Below the pieces are notes generated by a model, which ran no database searches, was not told the DNA's origin, and saw only the letters and a list, made by a program, of their open reading frames with translations. From NCBI RefSeq assembly GCF_001648175.1, contig NZ_CP015243.1:310001-374000 (forward strand): a stretch of 64,000 bases of DNA. Direction: 5' to 3'. The stretch is from Halotalea alkalilenta. GTDB taxonomy: Bacteria; Pseudomonadota; Gammaproteobacteria; Pseudomonadales; Halomonadaceae. Each line of letters opens with the position of its first letter. Positions within the stretch are counted from its first letter, which is position 1. The translations under genes were made by a program, and so were the position numbers. Shown in pieces: positions 42,263-50,892 of the stretch.

Positions 42263-43201
42263 TCACGGCGTCGGGCGCATCACCCCCTGGGCGTCGCGCT
42301 TGAGCGGGGCGGGCTGGACCGGCAGCGGTGCGCCGGGCACCTGCTCGACGCTTTCGCCTTCGGGCCAGTCGGGCGGGGCGATGGCGACGTAGCGCGCGAA
42401 GCCGCCGGTGCCGCCGAGCGGCTTGGCGAAGCCGATCGAGATCAGCGCACCGGCCTCGGGCACCTTGTCGAGGTTGGCGACCCCCTCGGCCTGGGCGAAA
42501 TTGTTGTGCATCAGCCACTCCTCGCCCTCGAGCGTCGGAGTCGTGTCGGTATCCAGCGGCTCATGGCCGTGGAACAGGATATGGCGCTCGAGGTGGAGGA
42601 ACTTCAATGCCTCGAGACCGACACCGGGGAAGGGCTTTTGGTTGAAGCGCTCGCGCTCGTCCCAGCGCTTGTACCAGTCGGAGCGCACCATCACCACCGC
42701 GCCCTCGGGAATGCGCCCGTGGCGCGACTCCCACGCCTCGATGTCGGAAACCTGGAGGTGATAGCCGGGATCAGCGGCAACCTTCTGGCTCACGTCGATC
42801 ACGACCAGCGGTCGCAAGGCATAGGTCGCCGGCAGGTCGCTGATCGTCGCACCGAGGGGATTCCAGTGCGCGGGCGGGTCGAGCTGGGTGCCGTACTGGT
42901 CGGTCGGCAGCTGGTAAGCGCTGGCGACGACGCCGTGCTTCTCGTAGCTGTACTCCTCGCCCTTGGCGACGAAGCCCGGGATATCCGCGCTGGCCACGGC
43001 GGGCTTGAACACTGCGTTATCGAAGCCGGGCCAGACCGCCTGCTCGGGCTCGAAGGCGTGGGTCAGGTCGATGTACTTGGCACTTTTCAGCGAGCGTTCG
43101 TAGAGCGTCCACAGCGAAGTATCGTCGTCGGCCCAGCTCGGGACGCTCGATAGCGCGAACAGCGCCAACGCCCAGACTGACGTAGAGCATGCATTGCGCA
43201 C
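42263..43201 (-). CDS. Secreted cyclase-family metal hydrolase
   Basis: The 312-residue protein has a signal peptide (about 1-24, PSWA) and then a cyclase/kynurenine-formamidase-type domain: YIDLTHAFEP, the metal motif TQLDPPAHW (HxGTHxDxPxH variant) and FHGHEPLDTD. Members hydrolyse amides or act on isatin and similar compounds. Here the first motif His of HxGTHxDxPxH is changed (YGTQLDPPAH), so metal binding may differ. The GTG at 43201 has AAGGAG 7 bases upstream and gives a clean signal; the ATG at 43225 precedes the ribosome site. Confidence 0.83.
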   Translation of the reverse strand: MRNACSTSVWALALFALSSVPSWADDDTSLWTLYERSLKSAKYIDLTHAFEPEQAVWPGFDNAVFKPAVASADIPGFVAKGEEYSYEKHGVVASAYQLPTDQYGTQLDPPAHWNPLGATISDLPATYALRPLVVIDVSQKVAADPGYHLQVSDIEAWESRHGRIPEGAVVMVRSDWYKRWDERERFNQKPFPGVGLEALKFLHLERHILFHGHEPLDTDTTPTLEGEEWLMHNNFAQAEGVANLDKVPEAGALISIGFAKPLGGTGGFARYVAIAPPDWPEGESVEQVPGAPLPVQPAPLKRDAQGVMRPTP

Positions 43202-43323
43202 CGTTGTTCTCCTTGTCGATAGCATACCGCCCGACCCGCACCACAGCGTACGAGCCCCGGCAGAACCGGATCATAAGCCTATTCGCCATGACGATTGCTA
43301 CCGCGAACCACGCTCACCACGAG

Positions 43324-44934
43324 TCAGACCGGGTGGCGCGGCTCCGCCGCGAGCAAGGCGGCGGTGTAGGCGTGCTGCGGAGCATTCAACACACTCTCGG
43401 CGTCACCGCTCTCGACGATCCCGCCACCTTGCATCACCGCCACACGATCAGCGAAATGGCGAGCCAGGCCGAGATCATGGGTGATGAACAGCATGCTCAG
43501 GCCCAGCTGTTCGCTCAGCCGTGCAAGCAGGGTAACCACCTGGGCACGCACCGTTGCATCCAGCGCCGATACCGCTTCATCGGCGACCAACAGCTCAGGC
43601 TCCAGCGCCAGGGCTCGCGCGATCGCAAGCCGCTGGCGCTGCCCCCCGGAAAAAGCGTGGGGCCTGCGGCTAGCTGCCTGCACATCGAGGCCTACCAGTT
43701 CGAGCAGCTCTGCGACGCGATCGCGGGCTCGTGCCCCCCTGGCGATGCCGTGCACCAGCATCACCTCTTCGATGGCGTCACCCACCCGCATGCGCGGATT
43801 GAGACTGGCAAAAGGATCCTGGAACACCACCTGCATGCGTTGGCGCAACCACTGGCGCTGCACACCCCTGGCGTTGAGCACGTCGATGCCATCGAAGGTC
43901 ACGCTGCCACCGCTCGCGGGAGTGAGATTGAGCACGCAGCGCCCAAGCGTACTCTTGCCCGAGCCCGATTCGCCGACCAGCGCCAGCGTCTCGCCACGGT
44001 GGATATCCAGATCGACCGCGTGCAGCACCTGGAGCTCGTTGCTCGCCCCGAAGAAGCGGCGGCGGCTGGGGTAGCTCTTGCTCAAGCCCCGCACCCGCAA
44101 CAGTGGCTCGCCCAGCGCGCTGGTATCCATCCGCGCCCGGGTCGGGAAGGCGCTGCCGCCGGGAAGGGCGGCGATCAGGCCGCGGGTGTAGTCATGGGCG
44201 GGAGATGCGAGCACTGCCGAGACCTCGCCCGACTCCACGATCTCGCCCTTGCGCATCACCACCATCCGATCCGCGACCTCAGCCACCACGCCCAGGTCAT
44301 GGGTCACCATCAGCACCCCCATACCCTGGCTATCGCGCAGTTCACCGATCAGCTCGAGCAGTTGCCGCTGCAAGGTGACGTCCAGGGCGGTAGTGGGCTC
44401 GTCGGCGATCAGCAGCCGCGGTTCGCAAGCAATCGCGATCGCGATCATCACCCGCTGGCGCATGCCGCCGGACAGCTCATGGATGTACTGCCGCGCACGC
44501 CGCTCCGGCTGGTTGATACCGACACGCTCGAGCAGGCGTATCGCTTGGCGATGCGCCTGCCGCCACTGCTCGCCACAATGGCGTACGCGCACCTCGGCGA
44601 TCTGCTCGCCGATGCGCAGCACCGGATTGAGCGCGCTCATCGGCTCCTGGAAGACGAAACCGATGCGTGCTCCGCGCAGTTTGGCGAGGGTGGCCGGCTG
44701 GTCGAGCGCGTAGCTCTCGCCGTCGAAGGTCATTCGCCCCGCTCGAACCCTGACCGTACTCGGCAATAGCCCCACCAGCGACAAGGCCGAGAGCGTCTTG
44801 CCTGATCCCGACTCACCGACCAAGGCCAGCGTACGCCCTGCCTCCACCTCAAAGTGGACGCCAGCGACCAACGCAGAATGCTCGCCATCGACGCCTATCT
44901 CCAGGCCTTCGACCCGCAGCAGCGATGTACTCAC
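43324..44934 (-). CDS. Peptide ABC transporter, fused double ATP-binding protein
   Basis: The 536-residue protein contains two complete ABC ATPase domains in tandem. Domain 1 has Walker A GESGSGKT, LSGGMRQR and LLIADEPTTALD. Domain 2 has GESGSGKST, FSGGQRQR and LLVADEAVSALD. The fusion is like GsiA and YejF. It uses a GTG start overlapping the rhodanese stop by 4 bases (GTGA). It is the last gene of the operon whose first genes encode the binding protein and permeases, an unusual separation of the transporter parts. Confidence 0.92.
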   Translation of the reverse strand: MSTSLLRVEGLEIGVDGEHSALVAGVHFEVEAGRTLALVGESGSGKTLSALSLVGLLPSTVRVRAGRMTFDGESYALDQPATLAKLRGARIGFVFQEPMSALNPVLRIGEQIAEVRVRHCGEQWRQAHRQAIRLLERVGINQPERRARQYIHELSGGMRQRVMIAIAIACEPRLLIADEPTTALDVTLQRQLLELIGELRDSQGMGVLMVTHDLGVVAEVADRMVVMRKGEIVESGEVSAVLASPAHDYTRGLIAALPGGSAFPTRARMDTSALGEPLLRVRGLSKSYPSRRRFFGASNELQVLHAVDLDIHRGETLALVGESGSGKSTLGRCVLNLTPASGGSVTFDGIDVLNARGVQRQWLRQRMQVVFQDPFASLNPRMRVGDAIEEVMLVHGIARGARARDRVAELLELVGLDVQAASRRPHAFSGGQRQRLAIARALALEPELLVADEAVSALDATVRAQVVTLLARLSEQLGLSMLFITHDLGLARHFADRVAVMQGGGIVESGDAESVLNAPQHAYTAALLAAEPRHPV

Positions 44935-45752
44935 CTGGGATCGACTCCAGACGCGCGCTCGGCCCACTCGTGCCACGAGCCGACGAACACCTTGAGCTTG
45001 GAAAAGCCCGCCATGCGCAGCGCGTAGAACACGGTGGCGGCACGCGCGCCACGGTGGCAATAGAGGATCAGCGTCTGCCTGGGGTCGAGCCCGGCCTCGG
45101 TGGCCCGGGCGAGAATCTCGCTCGGACTGCGGTAGCTGCCGCCTTGCAGTACGTCCTCCCAGAACAGGTGCACGCTGCCAGGAATCCGGCCACCGCGAGC
45201 GCAGCAAGGGTGCACGAACTCCCCCTGGTACTCGCTGAAACGCCGCACATCGACCACCACCGTCTCCACGCCATCGGCGGCGGTGACCTCGTCGTAGCTT
45301 GCGATCGACTCCGCCCTCCAGGCGGCAGGTGCCACGGCGCGCCGCTCGAGCGCAATCGTCGAGCTCGCGCCAGCTCCTGGGGCCAGCTCGCCTGCGATGG
45401 CATGCCAGGCATCGATGCCGCCATCGAGGATCCGCCCATTGGGTAGGCCAAGCAGCTCGTGGAACCACAGCGCCCTCGGCGACACCATCCCGGTCGCGGT
45501 TTCGAAATAGATGGTTTGCGTGGCGGAGAAAGCGCCGATCTCCGCCAGCGCCTGCGCTGCAGCGGCCACCAGGTGCTGGATTCCTTCGTCATCGCTGCGA
45601 TCGATGAATACGCTGTAGGCATCGAGATGCACCGCACCAGGCAGCGTCGAGGCCCGCCATGCATCGGCCGAGCGTACATCGACGAGCAGCGTGCCAGGGC
45701 GAGCCAGGCGGCTGGCAAGCTGGGCGGCATCGATGATAGAAGCGCTATTCAT
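44931..45752 (-). CDS. Two-domain rhodanese (thiosulfate/3-mercaptopyruvate sulfurtransferase)
   Basis: The 273-residue protein has two rhodanese domains (about 5-125 and 145-270). The active Cys232 lies in YCHRGARA at the second domain. It moves sulfur from thiosulfate or 3-mercaptopyruvate to cyanide or thiols. The loop CHRGAR differs from CGSGVT of SseA-type enzymes, leaving the donor uncertain. Being between an ornithine-cyclodeaminase relative and the ATPase in a tightly overlapped operon, next to a D-cysteine desulfhydrase-like gene, it points to sulfur from an imported substrate. Confidence 0.88.
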   Translation of the reverse strand: MNSASIIDAAQLASRLARPGTLLVDVRSADAWRASTLPGAVHLDAYSVFIDRSDDEGIQHLVAAAAQALAEIGAFSATQTIYFETATGMVSPRALWFHELLGLPNGRILDGGIDAWHAIAGELAPGAGASSTIALERRAVAPAAWRAESIASYDEVTAADGVETVVVDVRRFSEYQGEFVHPCCARGGRIPGSVHLFWEDVLQGGSYRSPSEILARATEAGLDPRQTLILYCHRGARAATVFYALRMAGFSKLKVFVGSWHEWAERASGVDPR

Positions 45753-46753
45753 GGCGATTCTCCAGGCAGGGTAAGAAGCGCTTGCCAGCTGCCCACCTCG
45801 AGGCGTTCCGCCGCCTCGAGCAGCCGGGCAGCCAGCGCGATATCGAACAGGTTGAGCCCAAAGCTCGAGAAATAGACCGAGCTTCCCGGCACGGGTCGCC
45901 AGCGCCCGGCGACCAGGTCCGCAAGCGTTGCGGCCAGGCGCGCTGGTTCGAAACGCCCTGCGCGGTGCATCTGGAACAGGCTCTTGGCGCTGGTGAGACG
46001 AAATTCGCCCCAAAGATCGACCAGCACGGCGTCGAAACGCTCGATTGCCGCGAAGCTGACCTCGTTGCGCCCGATCTGGAGCACCAGCCGGTCCGCCGCC
46101 ACCGCATCCTCGCCCACCAGGGGGCGTTCGGCGTTGGTGCAGCACAGCAGCGCATCCACACCCTTGCATGCCTCTTCCAAGCTAGCGGCGACCACCAGCT
46201 CGAATGGCCAGGCGCGCTGGGTGGCCCACGCCAGCGCTGACGGGGTGCGATTCCATATCGTCACCCGTTCGATGCCGGGAAAGCGCCCGGCAAGCATCGA
46301 CAGGTGGGTACGCGCCTGGAACCCTGCCCCCAGCACGGTCACCCGGGTGAGCGGGCCGGGCGCTGCGTACTCGAGCGCGAGCGCGCTGACCGCCGCAGTG
46401 CGAACCGCCGTCAGCAGGCCGCTCTCGACCAGCCCACGCGGCCTTCCATCGAGATGGTTGACCAAGGTGGTCGAGTAGGACGAGGGCTGGCCCACACCCT
46501 GGGGCGGAAGATGCAGGCTCCACTTGAGCCCGACGGCATCGAACCTTCCGCCCACCCAGGCCGGTAGGCCATAGGCATAGCCGGGCCTGTCGTCGGTCGC
46601 CAGGGGGAGCACGCACTCAGGCGACATGCGAGCCTGGCCGGCCTCGAAAAGCGCCAGAACGTCGACGATATCCGCCATCGCGGCGTCGAAATCCCCTCCG
46701 CCAAGGGAGGTGACCTGGGCACGGTCAAGACAGCGCACGCCCAGTGTGGTCAT
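45749..46753 (-). CDS. Ornithine cyclodeaminase / mu-crystallin family protein
   Basis: The 334-residue protein has the Rossmann motif VLGAGFQARTHLSML (about 147-161) and the family layout of a substrate-binding N-terminal half and an NAD(P)-binding C-terminal half. Family members are ornithine cyclodeaminase, alanine dehydrogenase and ketimine reductases, some of which act on sulfur-containing cyclic ketimines. The conserved ornithine-binding residues cannot be confirmed, so cyclodeaminase activity is not claimed. Both ends overlap neighbours by 4 bases. Confidence 0.87.
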   Translation of the reverse strand: MTTLGVRCLDRAQVTSLGGGDFDAAMADIVDVLALFEAGQARMSPECVLPLATDDRPGYAYGLPAWVGGRFDAVGLKWSLHLPPQGVGQPSSYSTTLVNHLDGRPRGLVESGLLTAVRTAAVSALALEYAAPGPLTRVTVLGAGFQARTHLSMLAGRFPGIERVTIWNRTPSALAWATQRAWPFELVVAASLEEACKGVDALLCCTNAERPLVGEDAVAADRLVLQIGRNEVSFAAIERFDAVLVDLWGEFRLTSAKSLFQMHRAGRFEPARLAATLADLVAGRWRPVPGSSVYFSSFGLNLFDIALAARLLEAAERLEVGSWQALLTLPGESP

Positions 46754-47760
46754 TGCCGCCGGCCTTCCAGCAACCGCTCCGAGAAGGGGTAGAGCGCGGG
46801 GCTGCCACCGCAGTGGACGAACAGCACTTGCTGCCCTTGGGCGATGCGCCCCTTGGCGCACAGGTCGATCAGCGCGCTCATCGCCTTGCCGGTATAGACC
46901 GGATCGAGCAGTATCCCCTCGTCCTTGGCCAGCCGATGTATCGCCTCGACCCCGTCGTCGCTGGGCAGACCGTAACCGGGGCCGACATAGCCGTCCTCGA
47001 CCTGGATTTCTTCAGCGGCGAAGCGCAGGGGCTGCTCGAGCAGTTCGGCGCAGTCGCTCGCCATCGCAGCGATCCGGCTCTGGAACCAAGCGGCATCGCG
47101 GCTCACGCTGACCCCGATCACCTTGGTCTGCGGCCAGTAGAGCCGGGCACCGACGATCAGTCCGGCGAGCGTCCCGCCGGAGCCAGCCGGCGCGAGCACG
47201 ATGTCGGGCGGCGACCACTGCATCCGGGCGTACTGCTCGGCGAGTTCGGCCACCGCACGCACGTAGCCCAGCGCACCGAGCGGCGTGGCGCCACCCAGCG
47301 GGATGATGAACGGTACCTTTCCTTGCTCCCTCGCCCGCTCCGCGTGGGCTTGCATGCACGGCTCGACCTGCTCGAAGTAGGCCTGGGGATCGAGGTACTC
47401 GATCGTGGCACCGAACAGCTCGTCGAGCAGCAGGTTGCCCTCGCGCTGCTGCGGTGCGTTGCCGCGCAGCACCAGTACCGCCTCGAGGCCGAAGCGCCGC
47501 GCCGCTGCGGCGACCATCCTGGCGTGGTTGGACTGGTGCCCACCGGTGGTGATCAATACCTCGGCGCCGGCCGCGCGCGCCTCTGCCAGCAGGTACTCGA
47601 GCTTGCGCACCTTGTTGCCGCCGCCGCCAAAACCGGTGTAGTCGTCGCGCTTCATGCGCACATCGACGCCGAGCGCAGCGGAGAGACGCGGCAGCTCATC
47701 GATCGGGGTGGGTAGGAAGCCCAGCTCGACGCGGGCGAAGTCTTCGTGGCTGAGTGCCAT
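46750..47760 (-). CDS. PLP enzyme, D-cysteine desulfhydrase / ACC deaminase family
   Basis: The 336-residue protein has the PLP lysine K50 in GGGGNKVRKLEY, the phosphate and substrate loop GGHQSNHAR (73-81, Ser77) and a C-terminal DPVYTGKAM and HCGGSPALYPF. This group contains D-cysteine desulfhydrase, ACC deaminase and L-cysteate sulfo-lyase (CuyA). The motif LDPVYTGKAM favours the desulfhydrase side, giving pyruvate, ammonia and sulfide (or sulfite if cysteate). AAGGAGG precedes the ATG. It is 24 bases after the M20 gene. Confidence 0.88.
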   Translation of the reverse strand: MALSHEDFARVELGFLPTPIDELPRLSAALGVDVRMKRDDYTGFGGGGNKVRKLEYLLAEARAAGAEVLITTGGHQSNHARMVAAAARRFGLEAVLVLRGNAPQQREGNLLLDELFGATIEYLDPQAYFEQVEPCMQAHAERAREQGKVPFIIPLGGATPLGALGYVRAVAELAEQYARMQWSPPDIVLAPAGSGGTLAGLIVGARLYWPQTKVIGVSVSRDAAWFQSRIAAMASDCAELLEQPLRFAAEEIQVEDGYVGPGYGLPSDDGVEAIHRLAKDEGILLDPVYTGKAMSALIDLCAKGRIAQGQQVLFVHCGGSPALYPFSERLLEGRRQ

Positions 47761-47784
47761 GGCGTAACCCCTCCTTGGGGTGTA

Positions 47785-49125
47785 TCAGGACTGGCGATGC
47801 GATGGGAAAGAGCTAGGGAAGCGCGCCAGCCAATCGGTCAACGAAGCGACCAGCCGATCGATTCCATCGAGCTCGATGTATTCGTCGATGCCATGTGCGT
47901 TGCCCCCGCGGCCCAGCCCTCCGATCACGAAGGCGTGGCTCACTCCGGCGAAGGCATGGGCTGGGGCGGCACCCGGCGACCACGGCCAGCACAGTGGCTC
48001 GACCCCCGCTGCACGGTAGCTGGCGATGAGCTCCAGGAACCCCGGGGCATCGGGGCTGAACGCGATACCGGGGAAGCATTCATCGACCTGGATGGCTGCA
48101 GCCGGGCGGGCCCGAATCACAGCGGCGACCCGATCGAGGAGCTGCGAAATCTCAGCACCCGGAGCGACCCGCAGGTCGAAGCGCGCCTCGGCCACCGCGG
48201 GGATGGTCGCCTTGCCGGGGAGCGGATGGCTGGTGAGCTCGCTGAGATTGAGCTGGTGGGCGCACAGCAGGCGGTGCAGCAAGGCCGCGCGATCGCCCGG
48301 CAGGGAGAAACGCTCGGTATGGCGGAATTCGAGTTCACGCTCGGGCTCGAAGCTCGCTGCTAGCTGATCGAACACCGGCACCAGCGACGCGGGCAGCGCT
48401 ACTTCACCGAGTGCCCCATCGCGCAGCGGCGCCAGCGCCTCGATCAGCTCCCAGCATGGATTGCCGATCCACGGTGAATTGCTCGAGTGAATCGCCTGGC
48501 GCGGACCGCCCCAGGCGCCGCCTTCCACCCGGACCCGCCCATGTACTATCCCCTTGAAGCCGTAATAGACCCGCGGCGGTCCGCCCGCGTATTCGCATAG
48601 CGATGGGAAGAGCGTGGCCTCGGCCGAGCGCACCGGCGTGTCGCCGCGGAGGTAGTCACGCAGGTTGCGGCTCCCGCTCTCCTCCTCGCCCTCGATGAGC
48701 AGCTCGAGATTGACGCCAAGCCCACCCTGCTCGAGCAGATGGCGCACCGCGACCAGCATCGCCGCCAATGGCCCCTTGTTGTTCTCCGCCCCCCGGCCGA
48801 TGTAGCGCGGACGCGGGGCATCGAGGTCCAGGCCACCGCGAAACGGCGGTAGCAGCCATCCCGACTCATCCGCCGGCATCACGTCGTACATGTTGTAGAG
48901 CTGCAGGGTGACCGGTGCGCCGAGATCGATACGCGCATGCACCACCGGCGGAAACGCATGGCGCCCTTCATCCACGATGGTGGCGCCCAGGACGGTGGAG
49001 AGATGCTCCTCCAGGCAGCGCGCCATGCGGGTCAACCCCTCCCGGTCACCCGCCACCGAGTGGATCGGCGTCCATTCATCGAGCAGCTCGAGCACCTGCG
49101 CCCTCAGCCGTGCCGCCGTGTTCAA
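47785..49125 (-). CDS. M20-family metallopeptidase relative with altered metal motif
   Basis: The 446-residue protein has the M20 fold: the YNMYDVMP segment (77-84), RGAENNKG (111-118), EGEEESGS (145-152, with the catalytic Glu) and a late NAHGIDEY. In typical M20 dipeptidases the first is GHYDVxP and the second GRGAxDDKG. Here the His ligand is Met79 and the bridging Asp is Asn115, so one or both zinc sites should be changed. A coherent subfamily with this pattern may exist. It starts with TTG, overlapping the permease stop (TTGA), with GAGG 8 bases upstream. It may deacylate or cleave an imported peptide. Confidence 0.82.
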   Translation of the reverse strand: MNTAARLRAQVLELLDEWTPIHSVAGDREGLTRMARCLEEHLSTVLGATIVDEGRHAFPPVVHARIDLGAPVTLQLYNMYDVMPADESGWLLPPFRGGLDLDAPRPRYIGRGAENNKGPLAAMLVAVRHLLEQGGLGVNLELLIEGEEESGSRNLRDYLRGDTPVRSAEATLFPSLCEYAGGPPRVYYGFKGIVHGRVRVEGGAWGGPRQAIHSSNSPWIGNPCWELIEALAPLRDGALGEVALPASLVPVFDQLAASFEPERELEFRHTERFSLPGDRAALLHRLLCAHQLNLSELTSHPLPGKATIPAVAEARFDLRVAPGAEISQLLDRVAAVIRARPAAAIQVDECFPGIAFSPDAPGFLELIASYRAAGVEPLCWPWSPGAAPAHAFAGVSHAFVIGGLGRGGNAHGIDEYIELDGIDRLVASLTDWLARFPSSFPSHRQS

Positions 49126-50039
49126 AGGCGTATCCTCGGATTGAGCAGCGCATAGAGCAGATCGACCAACAGGTTGACCAGCACGAAGATCGCCGCGGCG
49201 AACAGCACGATCACCTGCACCAGCGGCAGATCCCGATTCTGTATGGCCTGCACCGCCAGGCGGCCGATCCCAGGCCAGGAGAAGATCACCTCGGTGACCA
49301 GGGCGCCGCCCAGCAGCGCCGCGAACTCCATCGCTTGGACCGTGATCACGGGAATCAACGCGTTACGCAGGGCATGGCGGCGTATCACTCGCCATTCGGA
49401 CAACCCCTTCGCCCGAGCGGTGCGCACATAGTCCTGCCCCAGCGCGTCGATCAGGCTGTCGCGCACCAGCCGAGTCACCGCGCTCATGTAGTAGGCACCC
49501 AACGCCACGGCGGGCAGGATCAAATGCCGGAGTTCGCCATATCCGCCGGTGGGCAGCAGACGCCAGTGCAACGAGAAGAGCAGAATCAGCAAAAGGCCAA
49601 GCCAGAACACCGGCAGTGCCTGCCCCATCAGCGCAATGCAGCGGGCGAAGAAGTCGATCGCGCTACCAGGGCGCAGCGCCGCGACGACGCCGAGAAAGAA
49701 ACCCAGCAGCGTACTCCAGCTCAGTGCCGCCAACGCCAGCAGCAAGGTGGCGGGAAGGCGCTCGACGATCAGCTCCAGCACCGGGCGTTGGAAGCGTAGC
49801 GAGACACCGAAATCGCCTTGCAGTAGTCGCGACAGGTAATCGATGTACTGCACCCACAGCGGGCGGTCGAAGCCCATCGCTTGGCGAAAGGCTGCGATCT
49901 CCTCGAAGCTCGCCTCTGGAGGCAGCATCAATGCAGCCGGATCACCACCGAGGTGCAGCGCATAGAACACCACCACCGTGACGCCCAGCATCACGAGCAG
50001 CGACTGCAGCAACCGATGAACTACGTAGCGCGCGTTCAA
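49122..50039 (-). CDS. Peptide ABC transporter permease (DppB type)
   Basis: The 305-residue membrane protein has six helices, an N-terminal RRLLQSLLVMLGVTVVVF-type segment, and the EAA loop with DYVRTARAKGLSEWRVIRRHALRNALIPV. The start is TTG at 50039, the only in-frame codon with a ribosome site (GAGGTGAT, 7 bases); it lies 4 bases after the stop of the second permease gene. Upstream ATG codons in frame run into that gene. Confidence 0.9.
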   Translation of the reverse strand: MNARYVVHRLLQSLLVMLGVTVVVFYALHLGGDPAALMLPPEASFEEIAAFRQAMGFDRPLWVQYIDYLSRLLQGDFGVSLRFQRPVLELIVERLPATLLLALAALSWSTLLGFFLGVVAALRPGSAIDFFARCIALMGQALPVFWLGLLLILLFSLHWRLLPTGGYGELRHLILPAVALGAYYMSAVTRLVRDSLIDALGQDYVRTARAKGLSEWRVIRRHALRNALIPVITVQAMEFAALLGGALVTEVIFSWPGIGRLAVQAIQNRDLPLVQVIVLFAAAIFVLVNLLVDLLYALLNPRIRL

Positions 50040-50043
50040 GTCA

Positions 50044-50892
50044 TCACCTCGGTTTGATCCGATAGCGACGCGCCAAGGCATCACCGAAGAAATTGCATCC
50101 AACCACGAGCGCTGCGATCAGCACGCCCGGCCAGATCACCAGCCAATCGGCGACCAGCAGGTAGGAACGTCCTTCGCCGATCAGGTTGCCCAGGGTCGGC
50201 GCCGGCGGCTGGATACCCATGCCGAGAAAACCCACCGACGCCTCGAGCACCACCAGGCGCGGCAGATCGAGGGTGAACAGCACGAGCTGGGCGCCGAACA
50301 GGTTGGGCAGCAGGTGTCGCAACAGCGTCCGGTAGAGCGGCAGGCCCAGCGCCTTGGTCGCCTCCATGTACTCGAGCTCACGCAGTTCGAGGGTGCGCGC
50401 CCGCGCGACCCGCGCATAGATCGCCCAACCGGTGAGCCCAAGCACCGCGACCAGATTGCCAATGCCCGGCCCGATCACCGACACCAGCAGCAGGATGAGA
50501 AGAATGAAAGGAATCGCCAGCTGGATGTCGACCAGACGCATGATCAGCGCATCGACCCAGCCACCGAAGTACCCGGCAAGCATGCCCACCGTCGTACCTA
50601 TCAGTAGCGAAATCATTCCAGCGCAGAGGACGATCGCCACCGACAACCGGCCACCCTCGAGCAGACGGGCGAGTAGATCGCGCCCGAGCTGGTCGGTGCC
50701 GAGTGGATGCCATACATCGCCACTCGACGAAAGCGGGGGCGAGAAGCTCGAGAGCAGATCCGCCTCCAGCGGATCCAGCGGCCAGAGCCACGGGCCGACC
50801 AGCGTGACCAGCGCGATCAACCCCAGCAAGCCGCCGCTCAGCCATAGATCCATCTCCCGCCGGCCCAGCATGAGCGTCAACGCCCCCCTCAT
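50044..50892 (-). CDS. Peptide ABC transporter permease (DppC type)
   Basis: The 282-residue membrane protein has the DppC layout: a first helix, a periplasmic stretch with HPLGTDQLGRDLLARLLEGGRLS, and the EAA loop REYMEATKALG-like region. It overlaps the binding-protein stop by 4 bases (ATGA). It forms the channel with the DppB-type partner. Confidence 0.92.
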   Translation of the reverse strand: MRGALTLMLGRREMDLWLSGGLLGLIALVTLVGPWLWPLDPLEADLLSSFSPPLSSSGDVWHPLGTDQLGRDLLARLLEGGRLSVAIVLCAGMISLLIGTTVGMLAGYFGGWVDALIMRLVDIQLAIPFILLILLLVSVIGPGIGNLVAVLGLTGWAIYARVARARTLELRELEYMEATKALGLPLYRTLLRHLLPNLFGAQLVLFTLDLPRLVVLEASVGFLGMGIQPPAPTLGNLIGEGRSYLLVADWLVIWPGVLIAALVVGCNFFGDALARRYRIKPR

